Part shown: positions 33,158 through 42,545 of the stretch, one piece after another
Numbering within the stretch: the stretch's first letter is position 1
Layout of the letters: every line of letters starts with the position of its first letter
Origin: Hungatella effluvii
Lineage (GTDB): Bacteria; Bacillota; Clostridia; Lachnospirales; Lachnospiraceae
Assembly (NCBI RefSeq): GCF_003201875.1
Contig: NZ_QJKD01000015.1
Coordinates: 62,001-126,000 of the forward strand
Reading direction: 5' to 3'
DNA: 64,000 nucleotides
Program-made: the position numbers and the translations under genes
Notes under the pieces: generated by a model
The model's database searches: none
What the model was told of the DNA's origin: nothing
Seen by the model: only the letters and a program-made list of their open reading frames with translations

Positions 33158-35374
33158 TTATTGATTACGCTTAAAAATATCATACGCTTTATTTAAGTCC
33201 ATACCGCCATTATCCTGAGGAGCCTGCGTGGGAGGAGCCTCTGTCGTAGGGGGCGCCGGGGCCTCTGTGACTGGCGGCTGAGTCGGAGCTTCTGTGGTCG
33301 GCTCTGCGGCCGCCTGTGTGGCAGATGGCTGATCCTGCTGCGGCGCCCTGGCTGCACCCGTTGTTTCACGGGGCCTGTTATCCGCCTTTGTCTCCTGCGG
33401 CTTCGTCTCCACTGGCTTCGGCCCCAGGCTTATCGCAACCTTCACTTCTGTTCCCTTTTCCACCAGTTCGCCTCTCTCGATACTCTGGCTTATAGTATTT
33501 CCCTTTGGCACAACATCGCTGTATTCCTCTGTCACTGACACTTCAAGTAAAGCGGCTTCCAGATTCGACTTTGCTTCCTCCAGGGTAAGATAGGTAGCGT
33601 TGGGAACCTCTACCTTCTCCTTACCCAGACTGACGCACACACGAATATTGGACTGCTGGCTGACCATCGTTCCCGGAGCCGGTTCCTGGCTGATAATTTT
33701 GCCTTCCTCAACCGTATCGCTGTATTCACTGTCCGTCTTAATCAGGTATAAGTAATCCTGGTACAGAAAATCGGAGGCCGCGTCGTAGTCCATCCCCGCC
33801 ACATTTTTAACGGAAACCGTAACCTCCCTGCTTCCTCCGCCTTTACCCAGGGAAACCGTCAGGACAATCCTGCTTCCGACCTTTACCTGTTCATTGGCAG
33901 GGAGGCTTTGCATGGCTATGGTATCGGGCGCCGCCTGATACTCCATTTCCTTATATTCTGCCGAAAGGCTGGCAGCCTGTATAGCCTTCTCCGCTTCTTC
34001 CCGCGACATGCCAATGAGGTCCGGAATTCTGGTCATGGCGCCTCCCGCGCTGACCTCCACTTCAACAATTGAATCCTCCTCCACTTCCTGCCCTCCCGGC
34101 AGATTCTGTGTCAGAATCTTCCCTTTTTCGATTTCTTCAGAATCGTTATACCCCAGAATCTGCATACCAAGCCGGGAGGCTTTTACCGATTCCCCGGCCG
34201 CGTCAACTTCCAGATTAATAACATTGGGAACAGTCGTCATCCCCTCCGCAGTCACCGCTTTCGTCAGCCCGGGGATCGAAAAATGGATGACGCCTCCGGC
34301 CAGAAGTGCGAATCCCACTGTCAGGGTTAACGCCGCGGCAGCTGAAGCCGCCTTTACCCATGTCGGCAGACTTCCGACATCCACCTTATCCTTCGTCGCC
34401 TGCCGTTCTTTCACCTCCGCGGCCAGAAGCTCTGCTTCAAAATCAGATGCAGACTGCGTTCTGTCCTGAATCTTAATATTTAAAGCATTCATGATGGCCG
34501 TTTCCGTGTTCCTGTTAATTTTAACTCCCAGCTTTGACGGCCTCTTTAATTCATCCCTGACGCTCCGCTCCATCGCGTCCTCCGGAGTGATCCCGGTAAT
34601 CAGCTTGTAAAAAGTAGCTGCAAGGGCATAAATATCGGTCCACGGCCCCTGATCTCCCCGGCTCCGGTACTGTTCTTCCGGCGCATAGCCCGGTTTTATG
34701 ATAACGGACAGACTCTTGCTGTGCTTCGTGGTGGCGTATCTGGCCGCCCCGAAGTCCAGCAGTTTTACTTCACCATTTTTTAAGAGATAAATGTTGTCGG
34801 GAGCAATGTCCCGATGGATAATTCCGGCTTCGTGAACCTTTTTAAGCGCTGATAAAACCGACAGAATAATTGGTTCGGCCTCCTCCACCGTCATTTTTCC
34901 ATCTCTGGATGTTTTTTCCTTAAGAGATTCCCCGTCCAGATACTCCATAACAATATACGCGGTATTATTCGCCTCAAAACAGTCATAGATATGAACAATT
35001 CCCGGCTCCGAAGCAAACTTGGCCAGACGTCTGGCCTCTTCCAATATCTTAACCAGACCTTCCTTAAACTGTTCTTCCCGGTCCCCCGAATATACAGTCA
35101 CCATCTGCTGGTTGGGCATTCTGGTCGAAAATTCGCTGGGCATGTATTCTTTAACCGCGACTTTTTTCTGGAGCATCTCATCAAAACCGATATACGTTAT
35201 GCCAAAACCACCGAATCCCAGCACACGGCCTATGGTATAACGCCCCGCGAGCATTGAACCCGGAGTAATGTGATAAGCCTGTTGAGGCGCTATCCCCTCC
35301 TGATAACCGCACCAGGGACAAATATCATACCGGGCGTCATATTCCTCCATACAGCCCATACAGCGTCTGTTCAT
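33158..35374 (-). CDS. PASTA-domain Ser/Thr protein kinase
   Basis: This transmembrane eukaryotic-like kinase of 738 residues has a zinc ribbon (CMGCMEEY then CPWCG), a kinase domain with Gly loop LGFGGFGITY, Lys75 in KKVAVKEYMP, catalytic Asp189 in HRDIAPDN and the DFG Asp207, one membrane span (about 340-365), four PASTA repeats and a Pro/Thr/Gln-rich tail. PASTA domains usually sense muropeptides or uncrosslinked wall. All catalytic residues are present, so it should be active. The ATG at 35374 has AAAGGAG 7 bp upstream; a longer frame to 35509 would overlap the upstream FHA gene. Confidence 0.94.
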   Translation of the reverse strand: MNRRCMGCMEEYDARYDICPWCGYQEGIAPQQAYHITPGSMLAGRYTIGRVLGFGGFGITYIGFDEMLQKKVAVKEYMPSEFSTRMPNQQMVTVYSGDREEQFKEGLVKILEEARRLAKFASEPGIVHIYDCFEANNTAYIVMEYLDGESLKEKTSRDGKMTVEEAEPIILSVLSALKKVHEAGIIHRDIAPDNIYLLKNGEVKLLDFGAARYATTKHSKSLSVIIKPGYAPEEQYRSRGDQGPWTDIYALAATFYKLITGITPEDAMERSVRDELKRPSKLGVKINRNTETAIMNALNIKIQDRTQSASDFEAELLAAEVKERQATKDKVDVGSLPTWVKAASAAAALTLTVGFALLAGGVIHFSIPGLTKAVTAEGMTTVPNVINLEVDAAGESVKASRLGMQILGYNDSEEIEKGKILTQNLPGGQEVEEDSIVEVEVSAGGAMTRIPDLIGMSREEAEKAIQAASLSAEYKEMEYQAAPDTIAMQSLPANEQVKVGSRIVLTVSLGKGGGSREVTVSVKNVAGMDYDAASDFLYQDYLYLIKTDSEYSDTVEEGKIISQEPAPGTMVSQQSNIRVCVSLGKEKVEVPNATYLTLEEAKSNLEAALLEVSVTEEYSDVVPKGNTISQSIERGELVEKGTEVKVAISLGPKPVETKPQETKADNRPRETTGAARAPQQDQPSATQAAAEPTTEAPTQPPVTEAPAPPTTEAPPTQAPQDNGGMDLNKAYDIFKRNQ

Positions 35375-35414
35375 AGCTGGTCTCCTTTCCGATATTTCAC
35401 TTCTCCCTTCCCGC

Positions 35415-36059
35415 TTATTCGCTGTCCTGCTGCTTCGCCGCCCATGTAAATTCCGGTCCACAGCAAGGAATAAACATAAGCGTGGTATTGCCGACAGACA
35501 GATTGTCATAAGCCTTTAGCACTATATTTTCCAGGACTACCTTATCATTTAAGTAAAAGAGTTCCCGGGATTCCCCCGGCTGGGCAAAGAAGATTCTCCC
35601 ACGCGGCTCATATGTGATAATCGCATGGCATTCACGTGAGACTCCCTTGTCCCCCTCCAGTACTATATCCATGGACAAAGCCCGCCCAATAAAATTACGG
35701 CCGGATTTCAGGTTAAAGCTCTGACCAAAGAATTTCCCTTCTGTGCAGACAAGCCAGCCTACTACCGGTTCCACTCCCACGGATTTTTTATAAAAGCTTA
35801 TGGTTTTATTGTCATCATCATCGACCTGGGAAATATCATTTTCTCCCATAGTGATTGCATCGTCGATCGAAATACTCCCCAAAGGCGCAGTTATCGGTTC
35901 CTGATTCTGGCCGTAATTAGCCACGGTAACCGGATCGTCACCCGGAGTCATGGCAATCGTAACATTATCACCGCCTCCCGATGATTCCGCACAGTGGGGA
36001 CAGGCTGAGTACTTGTCCGCATCATAGAAATGGCCTCTGCTGCATTTTTTTAAATTCAT
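35415..36059 (-). CDS. Zinc-ribbon FHA-domain protein
   Basis: This 214-residue cytoplasmic protein has an N-terminal zinc ribbon of the CxxGHxYD...CPHC type (KKCSRGHFYDADKYSACPHC), an acidic linker and a C-terminal FHA domain (GRNFIGRALSMDIVL, VSRECHAIITYEP). FHA domains bind phosphothreonine, so this is a likely reader of phosphorylation by the neighbouring kinases. It is a paralogue of the protein at 46602-47216, and the two bracket the core of the operon. The C-terminus ends with an unusual FIPCCGPEFTW. AGGAGG precedes the start. Confidence 0.9.
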   Translation of the reverse strand: MNLKKCSRGHFYDADKYSACPHCAESSGGGDNVTIAMTPGDDPVTVANYGQNQEPITAPLGSISIDDAITMGENDISQVDDDDNKTISFYKKSVGVEPVVGWLVCTEGKFFGQSFNLKSGRNFIGRALSMDIVLEGDKGVSRECHAIITYEPRGRIFFAQPGESRELFYLNDKVVLENIVLKAYDNLSVGNTTLMFIPCCGPEFTWAAKQQDSE

Positions 36060-36100
36060 ATTAACTTCCTCCTGTCTGAATATATGGTATATGGCAAACG

Positions 36101-38320
36101 TCAGCTTTCCGGATTCATTGGCGGATTTGCAGCCGCCGGTCCTCCTGGCGTCGGCGGCCCTAACGTTGGCGCTTCCTGGCTTACCTTATCTTTTCCGGGC
36201 GGTTCCTGTGCCGCTCCCCCCTGGCTCGGAGCGGGCTCGCTCTGAGACGGAGACTCCCGGACTGTCTCTGTCTGATCCGGTACTTTCTGATCCCGGTTAT
36301 CAGGAACTGTCTCTGTCCTGGCAGGCGTCTTCTCACTCTGGGAGTTTTTATCCTGCCTCTTCACCGGGGCCTTCGTTGGTTTATCGCCATTTTCCTTCGT
36401 CTCCTTCGTTTCCTGCGGCCGATTTCCCAAGCTGACGGTTATAATGACCTTATCGCCCTTTCTACCTTCTCCAGCTTCTGGCTCCTGTCTGATCACAACT
36501 CCTTTTTTTACGGCGTCATCATACTCATTGCGGCGTTCGAGCGCAAGCCCTGCCGCCTTCAGTTCCTTTTCTGCTTCCTCTGCCGTCTTCTTTACCAGTT
36601 CAGGGATCGCAACAGGTTCCCTTCCTTTACTTACCGTAACGACTACATTTGTCTTTCCCTTAATAACATTACTCCCTGCCTGAAGGCTTTGAGTTGTCAC
36701 CACATTTTCAGCGTAATCGTCACTATATACCTCCTGGCCTTTTATCATATAGAGGCCGCTGTCTTTTAAAATTTTTTCCGCCTCCTCATAATTTTGGCCA
36801 GTCAGCTCCGGAACCTTCACCAACTCCTCTTTGTCCGGAAGTGTCTCTCCAACTGCCGCCGTCAGCAGGATTTCCGACCCAAGATGGACGGCCTCACCAT
36901 CTTCCGAAGACCATTCCACAATACTTCCAGGGACAGCCTCATACTGTTTTTCAGACACCCTGGTTCTCAGCCCGGCCTCAAACAGCAACCTCCTCGCTTC
37001 CCCGACCTGAATACCCGTGATTTCAGGGACAGTCACAGGAATCTTATCGGAATCCACAATAACCTTAATGGTGCTGACATTATCGCCTTTCTCTCCTGCC
37101 CCTGGCACCTGTTCCACAATAATTCCCTCTACATTCTCTGACTCGGGAACCCCCATTACTTCTACCTTAATCCTCTGATCAGCAATATCATGGGATTTTA
37201 AGACTTTTTCGTACTTTTGGTTAATCAAGTTCTCAATCACGATGCTTCCATCTTCCCTACTTTCCACAATACCAATTTTACGGCCATCCCCCAGCTTGTA
37301 AAACACTGCCGTTGCCGCTATAAGGACGATAAGAAGGAGGCCGCCGCAGGCATAGAGCTTCCATGAAATCTTCTCTAAAAATGACTTGTTCTGCTTATTC
37401 CGCCTGTTCCTGGCCTTTTTTTTTCCGTATATTTGAAGTCTCAGTTCTTCAACACTCCCAGTCCGCCGGGATGGACTTTCCTCCAGGGCATTCATAACCG
37501 CTCTTGACAGATTCGGCCTTTTTCCTATTCCCGAATCTGCTATTACACTCTCCACCCGGACGGCCGGAGTGACAGCGGTTCCTGTAACCATCTGGCAGAA
37601 CATGGAAACCAGTCCGTAAACGTCTGTCCATGGCCCGCCATTTTGATAATCCAGCCCGCCCGGTTCTCCGCAAACATACAGCCAGGAGCCGAAATCCTTC
37701 AGAACCAGCCGCTTATCCTCCGTAATCCAAAAACTCTCCGCACTGATCTGTCCGTGATATACGCCTATACCATGAACCTTTTCCACTGCTGTTATAGCTT
37801 CTGAAAGCAGCGTAAGCGCGGTATGTACAGATACGGCAGCTCCATTGGAAGTATTTCGGTACAAATATTCTTCCACTGTCGGTAGATCGCAGTACTGTGT
37901 AATCAGGTATGCCGTATCATTCTCCTCAAAGCAACTGTATACTGCGGCGATATCTTCTTCCCGGTACAGCCACAGAAGCTTCTTTCCGTAAGTCAGAAAC
38001 TGGCGTTTTCCCTTTTCAAACAGTTCTCCTTTTGAACTGAAAACACTGACCGCTTCCCTGTCGCCCCTCACTGGACAGCAATAAGCCGGATAGAATTCAA
38101 GTATCTGTACCTTCCTTTGGAACAGTTCATCCCAACCGATATAAATGATGTCTGATTTCCGGACCTCACGGCATACTCCCACAATATAGCGCCCCTGCAG
38201 AATGCTCCCAGGTTCCAGCGCAGGCTCCGGCCCGGTATCCATATCCCCGCTGTATCCGCATACAGGACACTGCGTCAGATTTTCCGCATATTCTTCCATA
38301 CAATTCAGGCAACGTTTCAT
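36101..38320 (-). CDS. PASTA-domain pseudokinase
   Basis: This 739-residue protein has the same plan as the adjacent PASTA kinase: zinc ribbon (CLNCMEEY then CPVCG), kinase fold, one membrane span (about 320-343), four PASTA repeats and a long Pro/Glu/Gln-rich tail. The catalytic residues have gone. The Gly loop is replaced by VGVCREVRKSDIIYIGW, the ATP Lys of VAxKEYYP is Leu74 (VQILEFYP), and the HRDxxxxN loop reads HGQISAES, so the catalytic Asp and the Asn are lost; only DFG (209-211) remains. The frame is intact and the gene lies centrally in the operon, so it is probably a binding or sensing partner rather than a decayed gene. Confidence 0.9.
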   Translation of the reverse strand: MKRCLNCMEEYAENLTQCPVCGYSGDMDTGPEPALEPGSILQGRYIVGVCREVRKSDIIYIGWDELFQRKVQILEFYPAYCCPVRGDREAVSVFSSKGELFEKGKRQFLTYGKKLLWLYREEDIAAVYSCFEENDTAYLITQYCDLPTVEEYLYRNTSNGAAVSVHTALTLLSEAITAVEKVHGIGVYHGQISAESFWITEDKRLVLKDFGSWLYVCGEPGGLDYQNGGPWTDVYGLVSMFCQMVTGTAVTPAVRVESVIADSGIGKRPNLSRAVMNALEESPSRRTGSVEELRLQIYGKKKARNRRNKQNKSFLEKISWKLYACGGLLLIVLIAATAVFYKLGDGRKIGIVESREDGSIVIENLINQKYEKVLKSHDIADQRIKVEVMGVPESENVEGIIVEQVPGAGEKGDNVSTIKVIVDSDKIPVTVPEITGIQVGEARRLLFEAGLRTRVSEKQYEAVPGSIVEWSSEDGEAVHLGSEILLTAAVGETLPDKEELVKVPELTGQNYEEAEKILKDSGLYMIKGQEVYSDDYAENVVTTQSLQAGSNVIKGKTNVVVTVSKGREPVAIPELVKKTAEEAEKELKAAGLALERRNEYDDAVKKGVVIRQEPEAGEGRKGDKVIITVSLGNRPQETKETKENGDKPTKAPVKRQDKNSQSEKTPARTETVPDNRDQKVPDQTETVRESPSQSEPAPSQGGAAQEPPGKDKVSQEAPTLGPPTPGGPAAANPPMNPES

Positions 38321-38332
38321 ACTCTACCTCTC

Positions 38333-40342
38333 TTACTGATCCTGCTGCAAACCACTCTCTGACGCCTCCTTTGGCCGGCAGTTTTTCAACTCCTGCAGTT
38401 CTGTGTTCACCTCAAAATACTGTTCCTGCATATTCTTATTCACCGGCAGCCCGCGGAGTCCACGCACATTATAGGCGCTCTGGGCATTTTCAGACAGCAG
38501 GTAATAGACGGCCCTGATTGCGGCGGCCTTTTCATTCCTGGAAGAATCCTCCCACACACTGAACTGATTTGAAAAATACCACTCTGCTTCCTTGTCTACC
38601 GGTATGACTCTGTAAATCCCCGCCATGTCCCTTTGAACCATCCGGTAATCTCCTGTATCTCCTAAATATATAGCCGTTCCCCTGTCACAAAACGCTTCAT
38701 ACCCCAGGGTATCCTTAATTTCCATATCAAACAGCCTGGAAAAGACCGCCTGGTCCCTGGGATTGCAGGAATAGCTTTCCCTGCCTGTAAATACGAATTC
38801 ATCAGAATCAGGACTGCCTTCATACAGCCTGGTATTCGCATAAATCACCGGCATCTGCAAGCTTAACGGCATCTTTTTCAGCTCCGGGTCCTGTTCTGAA
38901 TACTCTCTTAAAGAGTAATATTCATCGAGGATCTCATTTTCTTCCAACAGTTCATACACTTCTTTTAACGAGGCAAAGGATGCCTCGTATGGTTCTCCGA
39001 GAACAGTACTGTCAAACAGATCCGGCATATTTTTACTGTCATATGCCTCTCTGATTCTCGTCTCATATTCTCCTGCATCGATAAGCTCAACATCGACCCG
39101 TATCTGTGGATATGCCGTCTCAAAATCCTTCAGCGCATCCTGAAAGCTGTCTTCAGCCTCTTTCCGCTGCTTCTCCTTTTTCCCGGTATCCGTGTCCGTT
39201 CCCGTGTCTACGGGAATCCAGACCACAATTTCCGCTTCTTTTAAGTTTGCTTCCTGTATTCTGGACTGATACATCCGGAAGCAGGCTACGGAAGCAACAG
39301 CAATAACCCCACAGGCCGCCGCTACACCCATGCCCCGTACTGCTTTCCTCTTTTTTAATTCAGATTGGACATCCCGAACCACGGTCTTACTCTGAAGCGC
39401 CTCCTCAAACTGATTCACATTCTGGAACCGCAGCTCCTGGTTAAGGGCCATAGCCCTCATAATGCATTTATCAATATTCTCAGGAATTTCCGGCGCCAAT
39501 TCCCTGGGGGACTTCATCGTATCTTCCACCATACGGTTAACGCTCTCCTCCGGCATCACTCCGGTGATTGCGCGATAGAGGACGGCTCCTACCGCATAGA
39601 TATCCGTCCACGGCCCCTGACGGCTCTTGCTCCTGTACTGCTCCGGTGGAGCGTAGCCCGGTTTTAAGATAATGGACATTGTTTTTTCCTCATCACCGGC
39701 AGAAAAACGGGCCGCACCAAAGTCGATTACCTTAATAACTCCTCCCTCACAGATAAAGATATTATCGGGACTGATATCGCGGTGAATGATTTTCGCCCTG
39801 TGGATTTCCTTCAGCGCGTCCAGAACGGAAAGAGCCACTTCCACCGCCACCTTCACTTCAACGCGGCCGCCCTGGTCTTTAATGTACTGTTTAAACGAAA
39901 TGCCGTCTAAGTATTCCATCACGATGTATGCCGTTTGATTCGCTTCAAAAAAGGCATACACATTTACTATATTTGGATGTGTGCTGAATCTGGCCATATT
40001 CCTCGCCTCTGCAAGGAATCGTTCCTTTCCTTTCCTGAACTCATCAGCCCGTTCTCCGCTGTAAATGATGACTTCGCTTTTACCCGGAATTCTGTTGACA
40101 ATACCATTGGGATAATACTCCTTAATTGCCACCATCTTCTCCAAAATCCGGTCCCAGGCACGATATGTAATTCCAAATCCTCCGAAGCCCAGCACCGTCC
40201 CTATCATGTACCGGTCTTCCAGAAGCATTCCCGGATGGAGATGGTATGCCTCTTTAGGAGGCGTACCGGGAATAAATCCGCAGCGGGGGCAGACCCCGAA
40301 CTTCTCATCATACATCTCCATACAATTCAGGCAACGAACCAT
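38333..40342 (-). CDS. Ser/Thr kinase fused to an extracellular solute-binding-like domain
   Basis: This 669-residue transmembrane kinase has a zinc ribbon (CLNCMEMY then CPRCG), a complete kinase domain (LGFGGFGITY, Lys74 in MVAIKEYYP, Asp189 in HRDISPDN, DFG at 207) and one membrane span (about 335-357). In place of PASTA repeats it has an outer domain of about 290 residues resembling family 1 ABC solute-binding proteins: DALKDFETAYPQIRVDVEL, RIREAYDSKNMPDLFDS, PLSLQMPVIYANTRL and NEKAAAIRAVYYLLSENAQ. This suggests that binding of a sugar or other small ligand controls the kinase. AGGAGG precedes the start. I know of no well-studied kinase with this fusion. Confidence 0.9.
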   Translation of the reverse strand: MVRCLNCMEMYDEKFGVCPRCGFIPGTPPKEAYHLHPGMLLEDRYMIGTVLGFGGFGITYRAWDRILEKMVAIKEYYPNGIVNRIPGKSEVIIYSGERADEFRKGKERFLAEARNMARFSTHPNIVNVYAFFEANQTAYIVMEYLDGISFKQYIKDQGGRVEVKVAVEVALSVLDALKEIHRAKIIHRDISPDNIFICEGGVIKVIDFGAARFSAGDEEKTMSIILKPGYAPPEQYRSKSRQGPWTDIYAVGAVLYRAITGVMPEESVNRMVEDTMKSPRELAPEIPENIDKCIMRAMALNQELRFQNVNQFEEALQSKTVVRDVQSELKKRKAVRGMGVAAACGVIAVASVACFRMYQSRIQEANLKEAEIVVWIPVDTGTDTDTGKKEKQRKEAEDSFQDALKDFETAYPQIRVDVELIDAGEYETRIREAYDSKNMPDLFDSTVLGEPYEASFASLKEVYELLEENEILDEYYSLREYSEQDPELKKMPLSLQMPVIYANTRLYEGSPDSDEFVFTGRESYSCNPRDQAVFSRLFDMEIKDTLGYEAFCDRGTAIYLGDTGDYRMVQRDMAGIYRVIPVDKEAEWYFSNQFSVWEDSSRNEKAAAIRAVYYLLSENAQSAYNVRGLRGLPVNKNMQEQYFEVNTELQELKNCRPKEASESGLQQDQ

Positions 40343-40393
40343 CTCAAATGTCCTCCTATCCTTTTGTCTTTCGGAATTCTTTTCTCCGGCATA

Positions 40394-41197
40394 TCACTCT
40401 CCGCGGCAGGCGATTAATACGGCGGTCGTGTTGTCCTGTCCGCCCCGGCTCATGGAAAAAGCCGTATCCAGAAGCCGCCTCGACGCAAGCTCCATCGAAA
40501 TATCATTATCTCTTACCATGGCATGAATCTGGCTGTCGTCCAGGCTCTTATAGACTCCATCGCTGCACAGTAAGAGAATATCACCGTTCTCCAATTTTAG
40601 AGGTCCTCTGGCATCCGCCAGTTCAAGACCGTCCATTCCAAGGTAGCTGATCAGGGCCTCCGCCTGACGGCTTCGTGCCTCCCTCTCAAACTCTTCCTTT
40701 GATATTGTCCCGTTTTTTAACTGTTCGTTCAGCGTCAATCGATAATTATGATCCCTGGTCAGAGGCATAATCTGTCTGCCGCGGATCAAATAGATCCTAC
40801 TGTCGCCCACAGAAAGCCAGTAAAACCGTTTTTCCCGCACAACTGCCGCAACCACCGTAGTTCCCGCCTTCAGCGGCCTGCCTCTTTCATTTCGCAAGTC
40901 TGCCACTGCACGATCCATAACCACAGCTTCTTTCATCAGAAAACCGTTCAGCTCCGAATCCGGTTTTCGCCTTAAGTAATCCCGAATAAATAAATCCGCA
41001 GCGGCCCTGCTCGCCTTTTCCCCGCCGCTCAAGCCGCCCATCCCATCACAGATAATACCGAACACTTCATTACGGTCAGAATACATACCTGCATAATCCT
41101 GCTGATACTGCCTCGTTCCGATAATACTGAATCCCGCAATCTCCATGTATGGATTATTTTCTTTTCTTATATCAACCAAATTTTCAACCTGATTCAT
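40394..41197 (-). CDS. PP2C-family Ser/Thr phosphatase
   Basis: This 267-residue soluble metal-dependent phosphatase probably reverses the work of the linked kinases. Family motifs are present: TRQYQQDYAGM (the RxxNQD region), FGIICDGMGGLSGGEKAS with the metal-binding Asp, LKAGTTVVAAVV, FYWLSVGDSRIYL and LLLCSDGVYKSL. It overlaps the end of the kinase-FHA gene by 14 bp, so the two are translationally coupled. It is one of two PP2C enzymes in the operon and carries a 15-residue N-terminal extension. Confidence 0.93.
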   Translation of the reverse strand: MNQVENLVDIRKENNPYMEIAGFSIIGTRQYQQDYAGMYSDRNEVFGIICDGMGGLSGGEKASRAAADLFIRDYLRRKPDSELNGFLMKEAVVMDRAVADLRNERGRPLKAGTTVVAAVVREKRFYWLSVGDSRIYLIRGRQIMPLTRDHNYRLTLNEQLKNGTISKEEFEREARSRQAEALISYLGMDGLELADARGPLKLENGDILLLCSDGVYKSLDDSQIHAMVRDNDISMELASRRLLDTAFSMSRGGQDNTTAVLIACRGE

Positions 41198-42527
41198 GCT
41201 TTACTCCAACCCTTATCACACACGCCGCAGTCGCCAGACAAACCCGGCTTTCATTTTTAAGCTGATAAGTTTTTCCTTTCACCAGTCTTACCCCGTTAAT
41301 GAAAGTCCCATTACGCGACATATCACGGATATAGAAATTCCCTTTGGAGGCTTCATAAAGGATGATACAGTGAATCTTGCTGATCTCCGGATGCCCCTGT
41401 ATCAGAATGTTGCATTCCGCCCTGCCCCGTCCAAGCTTCAGCTCCGTATTTACCGGGAGAAACCATCTCTTTCCTTTTTCCGTACCGCGTTCCACCTCAA
41501 TATACGGCATGGATTTAACGGAAACCGGCGGTGGGACAGGTATAATCCTCTTACCCGGACTCATAATACCTTCTGCCAGCTCCTGCATAGTCTGAATCCG
41601 TTCCCTGCAGTTTAACTTAAGCGCCCTGTCTACCGTATCTGAAATCCGCTCATTGATGGAAATGTTCATCTGCTTCAGCGGAACGTAATTTGCGCCGCCT
41701 AAACGGTCCATGGCGGTGGGAAGCGTAATCCCGGTCAATGCATAATAATAGGTGCTGGCCAAGGCATAAACGTCTGTATACGTCCCCTGTTTCATCTTAT
41801 CGGAAAACTGTTCCGGAGGCGCGAATTTAAGCTTCAGTACAATTGAATACTCCTGCTCCCCTCCCGAGCTGTACTGCTTTGCACTGCCAAAATCAATTAT
41901 CTTCACCTGACGGTCTTTTGTAATATAGATGTTTTCCGGACTCAGGTCGCGATGGAGGATATGCGCTTTTTTATGGATAATGTCCATAGCCAGCGCCGCC
42001 TGAAGGATCACATTCGTAATTTCCGACGCAGGAAGACGGTTTTTCGACGCTTTCACGATTTGTTTTAAATTCGCCCCGTCCAGAAATTCCATGGTAAAAT
42101 ACGCCGTATCATTCTCTTTAAAGCACTTTGTTATATTTACAACAGAAGGGATGTTCCCCAACTGATTTAAAATCTGGGCCTCTTCCAGAAAACGTTCCAG
42201 CTTGGCCTGGTAGAAATCCCGTTTTTCTTCGGACTCTACAATGCTCTGGATATGATTCTCTCCCCGAAATGCCACTCCCGACGGAAAGTATTCCTTAATA
42301 GCGCAAATCTTATCTGCGGCCGTGTCATATGCTTTATACGTAATGCCGAATCCGCCTTCCCCAAGAACCTTTCCTACCACAAAGCGCTTATCCAGCAGTG
42401 TCCCTTCCGGCAGCGCCCTCTGGCTTCGAATAGAAAATTTTTCCTGATAGCCGCAGACCGTACATTCCCCGTTATAATACTCCCGAGAAAAACAGTTGGG
42501 ACATAAATTACCGATTATTGAAGGCAT
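41184..42527 (-). CDS. Soluble Ser/Thr kinase with C-terminal FHA domain
   Basis: This 447-residue kinase has no membrane span. An N-terminal zinc ribbon (LCPNCFS then CTVCGY) is followed by a full kinase domain (LGEGGFGITYKAYD, Lys78 in ICAIKEYFP, Asp194 in HRDLSPEN, Asp212 in IDFGSAK) and a C-terminal FHA domain (ELKLGRGRAECNILI, ISKIHCIILYE, DMSRNGTFINGVRL). A kinase with its own phosphothreonine reader can bind phosphorylated partners or itself. It sits between the VWA-FHA gene and the first PP2C gene, which it overlaps. It may be the cytoplasmic hub of the system. Confidence 0.94.
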   Translation of the reverse strand: MPSIIGNLCPNCFSREYYNGECTVCGYQEKFSIRSQRALPEGTLLDKRFVVGKVLGEGGFGITYKAYDTAADKICAIKEYFPSGVAFRGENHIQSIVESEEKRDFYQAKLERFLEEAQILNQLGNIPSVVNITKCFKENDTAYFTMEFLDGANLKQIVKASKNRLPASEITNVILQAALAMDIIHKKAHILHRDLSPENIYITKDRQVKIIDFGSAKQYSSGGEQEYSIVLKLKFAPPEQFSDKMKQGTYTDVYALASTYYYALTGITLPTAMDRLGGANYVPLKQMNISINERISDTVDRALKLNCRERIQTMQELAEGIMSPGKRIIPVPPPVSVKSMPYIEVERGTEKGKRWFLPVNTELKLGRGRAECNILIQGHPEISKIHCIILYEASKGNFYIRDMSRNGTFINGVRLVKGKTYQLKNESRVCLATAACVIRVGVKHESG

Positions 42528-42545
42528 CGGTTTCCCCCTCTTTCT

